From WGAB01 sp964406105 (GTDB taxonomy: Bacteria; Hydrothermota; Hydrothermia; WGAB01): DNA of 13,248 nucleotides. The position numbers and the translations under genes are program-made. Every line of letters begins with the position of its first letter. The stretch's first letter is position 1. The notes beneath the pieces were generated by a model. It was not told the origin of the DNA. It worked only from the letters and a program-made list of their open reading frames with translations, and ran no database searches. The DNA is taken from positions 1 through 13,248 of the forward strand of contig CAYOQK010000061.1 in NCBI GenBank assembly GCA_964406105.1, read 5' to 3'. Positions 1 through 8,094 of the stretch are shown in pieces.

Positions 1-74
1 CTTTCTACCGCTTTCCCCCTCGTACGTAAAAACGAGCTGAACGCCACTGAATGGGCTCGAAACATTTATTATTG

Positions 75-150
75 TGGCTCCCCGGGCAGGACTCGAACCT
101 GCAACCTACGGGTTAACAGCCCGCCGCTCTGCCGATTGAGCTACCGGGGA
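75..150 (-). tRNA. tRNA-Asn (anticodon GTT), CCA encoded
   Basis: Read on the minus strand, this 76-nt gene folds into a complete cloverleaf. It has a 7-bp acceptor stem (TCCCCGG with CCGGGGA), a 4-bp D stem (GCTC/GAGC), a 5-bp anticodon stem (GCGGG/CCCGT with one G-T pair), anticodon loop CTGTTAA, a 5-nt variable loop and a T arm of GCAGG TTCGAGT CCTGC. The anticodon GTT reads asparagine codons. The discriminator base is G and the 3' CCA is encoded in the DNA. No second tRNA or clear terminator is visible in the 74 bases that follow it. Confidence 0.97.
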
Positions 151-188
151 ATATGTGTGCTTGAGTATAGGGAAACCAGGGGCAGATG

Positions 189-419
189 TCAACGGACCGG
201 TAATGGCCGGTGTGCCAGATTCCGCAGCATCTCCACCACGCACCCCGCTCTCACGCTCAGGAACCCTCCGGGAATGATACGGACGACGAACGAAAGCACC
301 GCCCTCTGGCCCAGGTTCGCCTCCTGCAGGAATACCGAACGGCTGACCATTGGGATCGTTCCCTTGCCGTCCACACCATCTGTGTTCAAGGCTTTCCAGC
401 CTAAAGGGGCCTCTTCCAT
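189..419 (-). CDS. possible small protein of 76 residues, function unknown
   Basis: This minus-strand ORF is a candidate gene only; I recognise no family. In its favour, an AAGGA Shine-Dalgarno sequence lies 5 nt before the ATG, codons mostly end in G or C as in the clear genes of the window, and the second half has an even mix of hydrophobic and charged residues (around FLQEANLGQRAV and FVVRIIPGGFLSV). The frame is closed by an in-frame TAG a few codons upstream, so ATG, or the TTG just before it, is the only possible start. It ends 38 bp before tRNA-Asn on the same strand and could share a transcript with it. Against it, the protein is short, has no recognisable motif, and overlaps other open frames on both strands. 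Confidence 0.35.
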   Translation of the reverse strand: MEEAPLGWKALNTDGVDGKGTIPMVSRSVFLQEANLGQRAVLSFVVRIIPGGFLSVRAGCVVEMLRNLAHRPLPVR

Positions 420-595
420 CAAGGTCCTTCTTCCCCCGGCGCCCTAAAGCGCGCTGAAACCCTGGCCCTTGGCCCGCGGGCGAAGCGGCCGCCCAGGCCG
501 CCCTATGCCTCACTCTGATGCCCTGTGGGGATTTCCCCCTCGCCGTGCTTAGCAGAGAGACACTACCGCTAAAAGGACACTCGGCCTGGAGCGAT

Positions 596-615
596 ATGTT
601 TGACGTCCTGATCCA
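596..615 (+). repeat. 20-bp imperfect direct repeat, copy A
   Basis: This copy matches 1333-1352 at 18 of 20 positions, both beginning ATGTTTGAC. A GGAG sits a few bases upstream, so on the plus strand it could start a 35-codon frame (596-703, MFDVLIHQAKK...). That reading is weak. The two copies enclose about 720 bp of apparently non-coding DNA. Confidence 0.5.
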
Positions 616-705
616 TCAAGCAAAGAAACCGGAGCAGAGACGCGCGGATTTGGAAGACGTTGAGCTTTTCCTACTTCACACACGAACGCGGTACACCGGC
701 TGATA

Positions 706-798
706 GGGCCGAAGCACTCCGGCCCCGTGTTTGCCAATCCGCCCTCTGTGACGGCAAACCGGGCCTCTCATGATCGCAATCGTGCTTGTGAGAGGGCC
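706..798. other. cluster of three consecutive stem-loops
   Basis: Three inverted repeats follow one another with almost no gap. The first is GGGCCG (706-711) with CGGCCC (720-725). The second is GTTTGCC (729-735) with GGCAAAC (753-759). The third is CCTCTCA (764-770) with TGAGAGG (789-795), extended by GG (762-763) with CC (797-798) across a one-base bulge. Such close packing in DNA without a gene suggests a structured transcript, but the strand cannot be told because all stems can form on either one. No known RNA family was recognised. Confidence 0.4.
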
Positions 799-1332
799 AG
801 CCTGTTCCTGCCTAAAGGGGAAAACTCACCAGAGCCAAACACCACCGAAGACCCCGAAGGCCATCTGTCCCTGAAAAGAGCGCCGCAAAGAAGGGACCCC
901 TCTCCAAACGCCATAGGAGATGGCGGTGCCACCGTTCACGATGGAGACCTAAACAGAACGCAAGGAAGGGCCCCTCGTCAAACTCTACCGGTAAAAGCCA
1001 GATGCTGCCTGGTTTTCCATGACGGGGCGGTTTTCTGACAAAACCCCGCAGGGCACAACGGCCGGAACTCCCTCAAGTTCTGCAAACGTGCCCTCTTGTT
1101 CCCTTTGCTCCACCAAAACCAGACCACTGGATTGGTATTACACCACCCACTCACAGCGAAATCCCCGGCCATTGCTCCACCGAAAAGCGGGTCGTGGCAA
1201 ACCCAAGGACAAGTCGCTCTCCAAAGGGCAAGTTTGCCCACCTCTGGGATTGACCGGGGGGAGGAGGCCCGTTTCTTCGCGTGGATGGGGCATCAGCGGG
1301 AAACACGGGCCCAGGTTTGTCCCTGCGCATAA

Positions 1333-1352
1333 ATGTTTGACATCCTGACCCA
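1333..1352 (+). repeat. 20-bp imperfect direct repeat, copy B
   Basis: Second copy of the 20-bp repeat, differing from 596-615 by A for G and C for T. It contains a perfect TTGACA (1337-1342), but no -10 element stands at the right distance on the plus strand. In plus-strand reading it would begin an 18-codon frame (MFDILTQGLK...) that ends inside the hairpin at 1375-1413. No upstream ribosome binding site is visible. Confidence 0.5.
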
Positions 1353-1374
1353 GGGGTTAAAGGTGTTCATCCAG

Positions 1375-1413
1375 CCGGGTGCCCTTTGAGCGAAGGGCTC
1401 AAAGGGCACCCGG
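1375..1413 (-). terminator. 17-bp perfect hairpin at the end of the protease operon
   Basis: The arms 1375-1391 and 1397-1413 are exact reverse complements, closing a 5-nt loop. The hairpin begins 48 bp after the stop of the last operon gene, the usual place for a terminator. The T-rich tail, however, lies on the plus-strand side (tgttttcttt at about 1417-1426); the minus-strand side lacks a clear U run. It may act in both directions, block 3' exonucleases, or terminate an unseen plus-strand transcript from the non-coding stretch. Confidence 0.65.
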
Positions 1414-1461
1414 GACATGTTTTCTTTCAGCGAGATCCTCTACTTGAGCATACTGGACCCC

Positions 1462-4400
1462 TCACCGGAGGAGCAGCAGTTTTCGGGTGGCCTCTTGGCG
1501 ACCCTGCCGGAGCCGCACGAAGTACACACCGCTCGCCACCGGCCGCCCTGCGGCGTCCTGGCCGTTCCAGGTGACCTGGTGCACGCCTGCTGGCAACGTT
1601 CCGTGGATCAACACGGCAATGCGGCGTCCGGCGGCATCATACACCTCCAGGTCCACCCGCCCCGGTTGGGGCAATGCAAAGGCGAGGGTCGCCTGTCCAG
1701 GAGCCGGGTTGGGCCGAGGTGGGGCCAGTGCAAAACGAAGCTGGGCCACTGGCCCGGCTTCCTGAACCTCTGTGATGACTCCAAAGAAGTTCAGGATAGC
1801 GCGGATCAAGGTGCTAACCTCGGTACTTTGGGCCTGCAGGCCTCCCAGTTCCAAAGACAGCCCTACGGTTTTGTAGTCTGCCTCGGTGTTGTCGTAGGCC
1901 ACACCGCAATAGTAGGAGGGCGAAGCGTTTTCCAAGAGGTTCACGGCGCCCTGCGTGGCCTCCAGGCGATCAATCCAGTTGTTCTCGCCCGTGTAGGTGA
2001 AGGACATCCCTTCGGCAAAGGACCCCGGCACCCCCAGCACGGTGCCCAGGTCGCTGGAGCCGTCCTCCAAAGGTTGGATTCCGAAGTAGGGGGCAAAATC
2101 AAAGCCGCCCACGCTGGGATCGTAGTACCACACATCGCCGCCTTCCATGTACAGGTTGCCGTGATCATCCACGAGATAGGACACAAGCGCTTGCGCTAAG
2201 GGGTCGGTTTCCTCAATGCGGTAGTTGTTGCTGTAGATGCCCAAGAGCACAAAAATGGCTTTGTAGTAAGGCATCTCGGCCAAGAGGTCGGGCGAGTAGG
2301 TGGTGGTATAGAGCCCGGTGAGGTTCAGGGTATCTGCCAAGAAGGTGTGCAGGAGGGGTCCGGTAAGGGGGGTGGGGTCCAGGTCCAGCACCAGGAAATC
2401 GCCGCCGACCCCGATCATGGTCTCGCCGGAATCGGCGAACACCTGGAACCCGGTGGTCAGTTCCACTCCGAAGGTCACCACGTACCGCAAGGGGGTTTCG
2501 GGTGACACGTAGAACCGCAGGGTTTCAGGGGCAGAGGTATCTCCGGGTGCCAAGTCGCCCAGGGTGGTGGTGGTCACGAGGGGAGTCATCAGGGTATCTG
2601 TCAACTGGAGATCGGCGTTCACGGCGGGGGCGTCGGCGTGGCCCGAGTTCCAAGCGGTAAACACCAGCAGAGCGGTATCCCCAGGATCCACCACCTCACC
2701 GTTGGGGTCTACCAGGGTGTACTCGGCCAAGTGCAGAACGGGGGCCGCTACCATGAGCCCACGCTGGGTGGTCCAGGTGTCGCCCTCGCTGCTGTAAAAG
2801 GCGAAGGCCAGGGTACCCATTTGGCGATCCACCGCTGAACTGTCCACTCGGATCTGGAAGGCATTGGGGACATACAGGGAGTCTCCGGGGTTCAGGTGTC
2901 CCAGGAACACGCTATCCGTCAACACATGGAACAAGTCCGGCGATTGTGAGGTCAGCCGTGCAAAAACCCCGTAGGCGGTGTCGCTCCCCCAGTTTTTAGC
3001 CACCACATCCAGGGCCACGGTTTCACCGGGATTGGGTTGTCCATCGTTGTCGTCCTGCACCATGAAGGTTTGGAGGTTCACATAAGGCCCTTCGGATACC
3101 ACATAGATCTCGCTTTCGTACATCCGGGAGTTGTGGTACACCACCCGAAGGGTTAGGGGAATGTTGGCCTGGGTGACCTCCAGGTTCAGGTTCACCTGCC
3201 CGAAGGGATCTGTGAACCCTGAGGCCAAAAGCAGGGTATCCTGGAAAAAGGACACGCGGGCGTAGGGCACGGGTACACCCTCTCGGGCCACGATGACAGT
3301 CACCAGGCTTTGGCCGAGATGCACGGAGGCGGGATGGTTCACCAGCAGCGGGCGGGGAACATCGGACCAGGGATCAATATGGGGATCTCCAAACACTTGG
3401 TGCATCAGCATGGTTTTGTGGGTGGTGCTGCCTGGGTCTGGCTCAGGGAAGTACTGGAACATGTACATTTTCCCGTAGGTCAATGCCGCCCCCACGCTCC
3501 ACAGGGAGTCCCGGAAGTAGCCCAGGAAAAAGCCTCGGCCCAAGGTATCGGTGTAAAAGAAGGGGCTGGACACTGTGGCGGCCACGATGGCCAAGGCCCC
3601 CTTGGGATTGGTGGTATCCCCAGCCCGGATCCAGGCCTCGGCAAAGCACTCGCCGTTGACGAAGGCTCCGTTGTCGCAGGCGATGTCCATGATGGTGGGC
3701 AAGCGGAGCCCGTTGGTTAGGCTGTACACGTGGCTGATCTCAAAGGAAGGTGAGGTAGAAACCCAAGACGTAGCGGACCCATGGCCAAAGTAGGCCAACC
3801 AGGACCGGCCCTGGTTTAAGGCATCCAAGATATTGTTCACCGTGTTCGTGCCCAGGGAAGCGTACAAGGAATCCCAATGGGTTAGGTGCCCGTACTCGGA
3901 GGCGATCAAGCCGCACCGAGCGGCGTTTTCATCGTCCACATAGTCGGACCCCGAAATGCCGGTGCCCGACGTGAACCACGCCAGGGTGCTGGTGTCTGGT
4001 GCCAGGGTGTACCGGATCACCTTGCTCTGCACCACGTAGTTCGCCTGCTCGGCCGTGGCCACGGAGATACGACCGTAATGGATATCCGGGAAGAAGTCGT
4101 CGCCTGCGAGCTCTGCATAGGGCTGATCGGTGGGAATGCTGTACTCCGTGAAGTAGGGAACGTCCTCCGCATCCCCAATGAGCACCACGTACTCCGGAGG
4201 CGTTTCCCAGGTGTCATAGGCCTCTTGGATGTAGTCCTTGATGACCTCTGCCGTAAGGGGGTTGAACTCTGAGGTGAACCTGAGAACCACAGGAACGCCG
4301 AGGTCTCGCTTAAAGCGGGCGTAGGCTTGGGCAGCCTCCGCATAGGCATCGTTGGCAATCACCAAGAGGCTGCCCTCTTGCAGGGTGCGATGCCGAAGCA

Positions 4401-5061
4401 CCGTTTCGGCGTTCAGCAGGAGTTTGCGGTACAGAGGCAGGAAACTCGGGCTCACGGTGGTAGGAACCCGGGAAAAGGCGTTGCTGCCCACGCCTTCAAA
4501 GGTCACCCGTACCCGAAGGCGGGTGTACACGGTGGCCGTTTGCCGGCGGGGATGGTACACCACCGGGTAGAAGATCAAGGGAGCCACCCGGACCTCGCGA
4601 AGGATGCCCACCCTCCCCAAGGCCACCGGACCCTCGGGAGGATAGGATTCCTGTTCATAGGCCTCGGGCCGGAACTGGAACTCCGGGTACTCCCGTTCGC
4701 CCGAGCGGTACACCACGCCCTGGTACGGCTGCACCGGATAGGGCAGCGGCACCTCTTGGGATTCGGCCTCCAGGATTTCCACCTGGGCTGCGGTGTTGCC
4801 TGGCAAACCAACCAAACGGCTGTACAACGGCAGTTGTGGCTCTCCCACACGGGTGAGGAATCCCGAAGGGTGAAAGGAAATCTGGAGAAAGGTTTGGCCG
4901 TTTTCCTGCACCGGTTCCCCGTAAAGGGCCGGCAGGGTAAACTCCACCTCCACGCTGGTGGGATCTTGATGGAGCACCTGAAGCCGGGCCGGTTCAGGGG
5001 AATCCCCCAACGGGGCCCAGGCACTCCCCAATGCACCAAGCAAGAACGCAAGGATTAACAC
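1462..5061 (-). CDS. secreted gingipain-like cysteine endopeptidase (peptidase C25) with C-terminal sorting domain
   Basis: A 1199-residue exported protease. Residues 1-16 form a signal peptide ending AWA. A C25-type beta-rich propeptide spans about 20-225. The caspase-like C25 catalytic domain (about 230-565) carries the family dyad: His427 in YFGHGS and Cys462 in IACDNGAF, matching the His/Cys pair of gingipain R. Next come an Ig-like module (about 568-655), two CARDB-like modules (about 658-885), the domain shared with the two other proteases (889-1100), and a FlgD-like/type IX sorting domain (1113-1199) with PNP, YDAAGRR, GVYFVRL and the tail KLLLLR. The Arg-rich stretch near 223-225 is a plausible activation site (inference). 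The start is GTG: GGAGG lies 9 nt upstream (5071-5075) and an in-frame TGA closes the frame just before it. It is the last gene of the operon, 29 bp after the carboxypeptidase gene. Substrate specificity cannot be read from sequence. PorU-type sortases are also C25, but this protein has its own sorting tail and so looks like cargo. Confidence 0.93.
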   Translation of the reverse strand: MLILAFLLGALGSAWAPLGDSPEPARLQVLHQDPTSVEVEFTLPALYGEPVQENGQTFLQISFHPSGFLTRVGEPQLPLYSRLVGLPGNTAAQVEILEAESQEVPLPYPVQPYQGVVYRSGEREYPEFQFRPEAYEQESYPPEGPVALGRVGILREVRVAPLIFYPVVYHPRRQTATVYTRLRVRVTFEGVGSNAFSRVPTTVSPSFLPLYRKLLLNAETVLRHRTLQEGSLLVIANDAYAEAAQAYARFKRDLGVPVVLRFTSEFNPLTAEVIKDYIQEAYDTWETPPEYVVLIGDAEDVPYFTEYSIPTDQPYAELAGDDFFPDIHYGRISVATAEQANYVVQSKVIRYTLAPDTSTLAWFTSGTGISGSDYVDDENAARCGLIASEYGHLTHWDSLYASLGTNTVNNILDALNQGRSWLAYFGHGSATSWVSTSPSFEISHVYSLTNGLRLPTIMDIACDNGAFVNGECFAEAWIRAGDTTNPKGALAIVAATVSSPFFYTDTLGRGFFLGYFRDSLWSVGAALTYGKMYMFQYFPEPDPGSTTHKTMLMHQVFGDPHIDPWSDVPRPLLVNHPASVHLGQSLVTVIVAREGVPVPYARVSFFQDTLLLASGFTDPFGQVNLNLEVTQANIPLTLRVVYHNSRMYESEIYVVSEGPYVNLQTFMVQDDNDGQPNPGETVALDVVAKNWGSDTAYGVFARLTSQSPDLFHVLTDSVFLGHLNPGDSLYVPNAFQIRVDSSAVDRQMGTLAFAFYSSEGDTWTTQRGLMVAAPVLHLAEYTLVDPNGEVVDPGDTALLVFTAWNSGHADAPAVNADLQLTDTLMTPLVTTTTLGDLAPGDTSAPETLRFYVSPETPLRYVVTFGVELTTGFQVFADSGETMIGVGGDFLVLDLDPTPLTGPLLHTFLADTLNLTGLYTTTYSPDLLAEMPYYKAIFVLLGIYSNNYRIEETDPLAQALVSYLVDDHGNLYMEGGDVWYYDPSVGGFDFAPYFGIQPLEDGSSDLGTVLGVPGSFAEGMSFTYTGENNWIDRLEATQGAVNLLENASPSYYCGVAYDNTEADYKTVGLSLELGGLQAQSTEVSTLIRAILNFFGVITEVQEAGPVAQLRFALAPPRPNPAPGQATLAFALPQPGRVDLEVYDAAGRRIAVLIHGTLPAGVHQVTWNGQDAAGRPVASGVYFVRLRQGRQEATRKLLLLR
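1762..2397 (-). repeat. shared accessory domain, copy in the downstream C25 protease
   Basis: Residues 889-1100 of the protein. Landmarks are a beta-strand opening (FLVLDLDP), a GIYSNNYRIE segment, EGGDVWYYDP at about 973-982, TYTGENNWID at about 1022-1031, and Cys1052 in SPSYYCGVAY. Positions 2116-2147 are identical, base for base, to 9560-9591 in the other C25 gene. The pattern of a hydrophobic strand, an acidic helix, a Gly-rich strand end and a final YKTVGLSLELGGL strand resembles a glutamine-amidotransferase-like or ThuA-like fold; that assignment is inference. Confidence 0.75.
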
Positions 5062-5090
5062 AATCTCACACCTCCTTCATAGGCTTTCCA

Positions 5091-8066
5091 CTACGGTTGA
5101 AGCCACACAAACCGGTGGCCTAAGCGTTTTTGGGGCCCGTAAACCTGAAGGAAGTATACGCCCGAATGGGGCAACGGACCGGTGGACAGGCTCAAGCGGC
5201 CTGCGGGGGCCAGCCCATGCCAGAGGGTTGCCACACGACGGCCGGAGACATCAAACACCTCAGCCCGGAGCTGACCCGCCCTGGGCAACCAGAGCACCAC
5301 TGCATCTTGGCCTGCAGTGAGAAGACCAGGGGCATGGAGAAACCTGATCGCCTGGTCGGGACCCGGTTGCCCCTCCTCAGCCACTCGGGTGGGAATGCCA
5401 AAGAAGGTGTCCATCAAGGCCAGCAGATACTGAGACCGGGTGGTGGTGCCATCCTGCAGACCTCCGAGCTCAAAGGAGACCCCCACGGTACGGTACTCCC
5501 CTCGGGCGGTGGCGTGCACATAGGCCACACCGCATCCGTAGGAGGGCGAGGTGTTCTCCCAGATCAACTGGGCTCCGGGGGCGGGGGAAATGTGGTCAAT
5601 CCAGTTGTTTTCGCCCGCATACGTGAAGGTCATGCCCTCGGTGAAGGTGCCGCTTTGGCCCACCACGGTGCCCAGATCGCCGGACCCATCGTCTTCGGCC
5701 TGGATGCCAAAGTAGGCGGTGAAATCGTAGCCTCCAGCCGTGGGGTCGTAGTACCACACATCGCCGCCCTCCATGTACACCCGGCCGCCGTGGTTCTGCA
5801 AATAGGACACGATGGAATCGCCGTCAGCGCTGCCGGCAGGGATGCGATAGTTGTCGCTGTACACCCCCAGGCACACGAACAGGGCCCGGATGTCGCTCAA
5901 ACGGCCATAGTATTCCGACAGGTCAGTGGTGTACTCCCCTTGATACCCCAACTCCTCCAGCAGATTGTGGATGACGGGGCCTGAGGAGTGGTTCGGATCC
6001 GGGTCCCACACCAGGTAGTCCAGGGGGGTGATGACCGGCAACACCAAATCAAAGGTATCCTGGAAGTTGTCCGACAGAAAGAGGAGGCGCAGGGCAGCAT
6101 CATAGCCCGGGGGGACGCTGTCGGCCACCTGCACCTGCCAGGGGCCTGCGTTGGTGACCTCTGCCCCTGGGGCGATGTCTCCCAGGGATACCAGCGAATC
6201 CAGCACCGTAACGTAGGCATCTTGGGCCCGGAGGATACCGTAGGCGTTGGTCACCGTCTCGGTGCCCACGTTGCGGAATGAGGCGTAGAGCTGTGCGCTG
6301 TCGCCGGGGTTGGCGGTGCCTTGGCCGTTGGGGGTTTCAAAGTGGTACTCGGTGAGCACCACCATGGGGCCCGAGGGCGGGGTGCTTTCCACCGCATCCA
6401 AATCAAAACCCGCATAGGTCCCGGTACCCCCATTGCCATCGTCCTCAATGCGCACGTACCGGGCGGAGTTCATGCCTGCGGGCAGGGAAAAGGTGGTGGT
6501 TCCTGTGCCTGTGCCTACGGTGGTCCAGGGGCCCTGCCACTGGTTAGACACCTTCACGATGTAGCCTTCGGGGCCATCGCCCACATCGGCCTCATAAACG
6601 GTGAAGGTGCCCACAATGGGCGTGCCCTCGCCCATATCCAGCACGATGTGCTTACCATTACCCAGGGAATAGGGCTGCTGGTCCGGGGCCCCCAGGGCTT
6701 GATGGGTTGGGATGTAATGGGTGGCGTGCACGTATTCCACTTGTACCACTTTGTAGGCGTAGGATCCCCCACCCGGGGTCAGTTCCACGTCTAACCGGGT
6801 CAATTGGCCCTGCTGCACTTCCACCCCCGAAACCGTGGCGGGCTGGTATCCGTTGGCCTCTACGCGCACGGTGTAGGTTCCGGGCTGCAGCACCCGCACG
6901 TAGTCTCCCAGCACAGGGTCGGTATACACGGGCCAACCGATTTCCTCCACATAGATGCGAGCCTGTTTGATGGTATCCCCGGTTTCCGCATCCAACACAA
7001 AGCCGCCGATGCCTTGGCCCGCCCGTTCCACGAAGTCCAGCATGGCCTGCCGGTTCTCCTCAAAGATCCCGGGAATCTGGCTATAGGGGGGAATGAACTC
7101 GTTGGCCAACTCAATGGTCCAGTCTATATCCGAATCAATGCCGTAGGAGTAGTCGTTGAGATCGCCCAGGGTTTGATACCACTGGTACCCCTCGGTTACC
7201 CAGTAGCCGTTATAACTGGCGTAGTGTTCGGAGATCTCCACGATTTGGGCGCTATCGGGGGGTGGATCGGGAGCCCAGTTCCAGATGTAGTTCACCACCT
7301 CGCCGTAGGTGTGGTACGAAAGCGACAGGGTAAAGTTGTGTTGCTGGCTAAAGGCATACATCGCCTGGGTTTCGGGCTGGCTATAGGGATACGGCGAGGA
7401 CCCCTCACCGCCCCACATATAGCCATAGTCGCGGTTGAGGTCCACGTTGTTGGCGTTTCGGCGCTGCTGCACCTCGTGACCATCGGGATTGAAGAGGGGC
7501 ATGATCCAGATCTCCCGCTCGTTCACCAGTTCGGTGACCTGGGGATCGGATCCGTAGTTGTTCAGCAGGTACTCGGCGAAAAGGTACGGGATCTCGGTGG
7601 ATGGCCACTCGTTGCCGTGGTGGGTGCCCACGATGCGCACCTCGGGTTCAAACTCCCGTTGGTTCACATTGTCGGAGATCTTCAAAAAGACCAGGGCTCG
7701 GCCCTGTACGGAATAGCCAATGGTGTCCAACCGGGCGATGTCAGGGTGGGCCTGCACCAAGGTGTAGAGGTCGTTCATGAGGGAGGTGTAGGTGTGGTAA
7801 TCCCGATAGCGGTTCCACACATGGGTACGCAGAGAGTCCAGATCGGCGATCACCTCGGGCTCGTAGCCCAAACGCTGCAGGGCTTCCAGGTTGTACACCA
7901 GGGCGGTGAGCACCCCGTCCCGGTATTGTTCCACGTCCACGTTGCCGGTGCGGGCGAGCTGGTGGACCTCTTCGGGGGCCACGCCACGGATTCGCACCAG
8001 CACTTCGGCGCTGGTGATGCCCCATCCCAGGGCAATCCCCAGTGCCAGCACAACCCATCGTTTCAT
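5091..8066 (-). CDS. secreted zinc carboxypeptidase (peptidase M14) with multi-domain C-terminal part
   Basis: A 991-residue exported metallo-exopeptidase. The signal peptide is about 1-20 (ends TSA). The M14 catalytic domain (about 85-345) has the full active site: HxxE at His150/Glu153 (HGNE), the NPDG and DLNRDY motifs with Asn211/Arg212 for substrate carboxylate binding, the third zinc ligand His252 in SYHTYGE, and catalytic Glu319 in DWTIELANE. The layout suggests a carboxypeptidase T-like enzyme that removes C-terminal residues. After it come a carboxypeptidase-regulatory-like module (about 353-432), a discoidin-like binding module ending GFDLDAVE (about 437-560), a CARDB-like module (about 565-680) and the shared domain (682-898). 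The tail (905-991) is a sorting-like domain with VFDVSGRRVATL and SGVYFLQV, but it lacks PNP and ends in VWLQP, unlike the two C25 proteins. GGAGG stands 10 nt before the ATG (8077-8081). The gene lies 28 bp after the HAD gene and 29 bp before the next protease. Confidence 0.93.
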   Translation of the reverse strand: MKRWVVLALGIALGWGITSAEVLVRIRGVAPEEVHQLARTGNVDVEQYRDGVLTALVYNLEALQRLGYEPEVIADLDSLRTHVWNRYRDYHTYTSLMNDLYTLVQAHPDIARLDTIGYSVQGRALVFLKISDNVNQREFEPEVRIVGTHHGNEWPSTEIPYLFAEYLLNNYGSDPQVTELVNEREIWIMPLFNPDGHEVQQRRNANNVDLNRDYGYMWGGEGSSPYPYSQPETQAMYAFSQQHNFTLSLSYHTYGEVVNYIWNWAPDPPPDSAQIVEISEHYASYNGYWVTEGYQWYQTLGDLNDYSYGIDSDIDWTIELANEFIPPYSQIPGIFEENRQAMLDFVERAGQGIGGFVLDAETGDTIKQARIYVEEIGWPVYTDPVLGDYVRVLQPGTYTVRVEANGYQPATVSGVEVQQGQLTRLDVELTPGGGSYAYKVVQVEYVHATHYIPTHQALGAPDQQPYSLGNGKHIVLDMGEGTPIVGTFTVYEADVGDGPEGYIVKVSNQWQGPWTTVGTGTGTTTFSLPAGMNSARYVRIEDDGNGGTGTYAGFDLDAVESTPPSGPMVVLTEYHFETPNGQGTANPGDSAQLYASFRNVGTETVTNAYGILRAQDAYVTVLDSLVSLGDIAPGAEVTNAGPWQVQVADSVPPGYDAALRLLFLSDNFQDTFDLVLPVITPLDYLVWDPDPNHSSGPVIHNLLEELGYQGEYTTDLSEYYGRLSDIRALFVCLGVYSDNYRIPAGSADGDSIVSYLQNHGGRVYMEGGDVWYYDPTAGGYDFTAYFGIQAEDDGSGDLGTVVGQSGTFTEGMTFTYAGENNWIDHISPAPGAQLIWENTSPSYGCGVAYVHATARGEYRTVGVSFELGGLQDGTTTRSQYLLALMDTFFGIPTRVAEEGQPGPDQAIRFLHAPGLLTAGQDAVVLWLPRAGQLRAEVFDVSGRRVATLWHGLAPAGRLSLSTGPLPHSGVYFLQVYGPQKRLGHRFVWLQP
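5373..6023 (-). repeat. shared accessory domain, copy in the M14 carboxypeptidase
   Basis: Residues 682-898. It begins DYLVWDPDPNHSSGP, nearly the same as the opening of the copy in the upstream C25 protease, and carries EGGDVWYYDP at about 766-775, TYAGENNWID at about 815-824, and Cys845 in SPSYGCGVAY. A 23-base stretch (5746-5768) is identical to the matching part of both other copies. The same module on an unrelated peptidase family shows that it is a mobile accessory domain and not part of the C25 fold. Confidence 0.75.
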
Positions 8067-8094
8067 GGGGATGAAACCTCCTTATGCGGATCCC

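Larger units (their letters stand above)
420..1374. other. long stretch without a convincing gene
   Basis: About 950 bases with no ORF I can support. The open frames here are short, rich in Cys, Trp, Arg and Pro, lack good ribosome binding sites, and match nothing I recognise. I looked for the diagnostic parts of tmRNA, RNase P RNA, SRP RNA and rRNA and saw none. What it does hold is a run of three stem-loops at 706-798, two copies of a 20-bp repeat at 596-615 and 1333-1352, a small near-palindrome GGGCAA-gt-TTGCCC at 1226-1239, and a short repeated phrase TTGCTCCACC at about 1105 and 1172. It may be decayed coding DNA or carry an untranslated RNA. Confidence 0.5.

Noticed and set aside
19..36. 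CTCGT/ACGAG inverted repeat downstream of tRNA-Asn as a terminator
   Set aside because: The stem is only 5 bp and is not followed by a T run on the minus strand.
978..1241. Minus-strand frame of 87 codons in the gene-free region
   Set aside because: The translation is unusually rich in Trp and Cys, has no family resemblance, and no good ribosome binding site was seen.
1337..1342. Perfect TTGACA as a plus-strand -35 box
   Set aside because: No acceptable -10 box lies 15-19 bp downstream; that stretch runs into the hairpin.
75..1352. Genomic island inserted at tRNA-Asn
   Set aside because: No integrase, no repeat of the tRNA 3' end and no attachment-site copy were seen; the 20-bp repeats do not match the tRNA.
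1462..5061. C25 protein as a PorU-type sortase of type IX secretion
   Set aside because: It has its own propeptide, accessory modules and sorting tail, so it looks like cargo; no other secretion component is present in the window.
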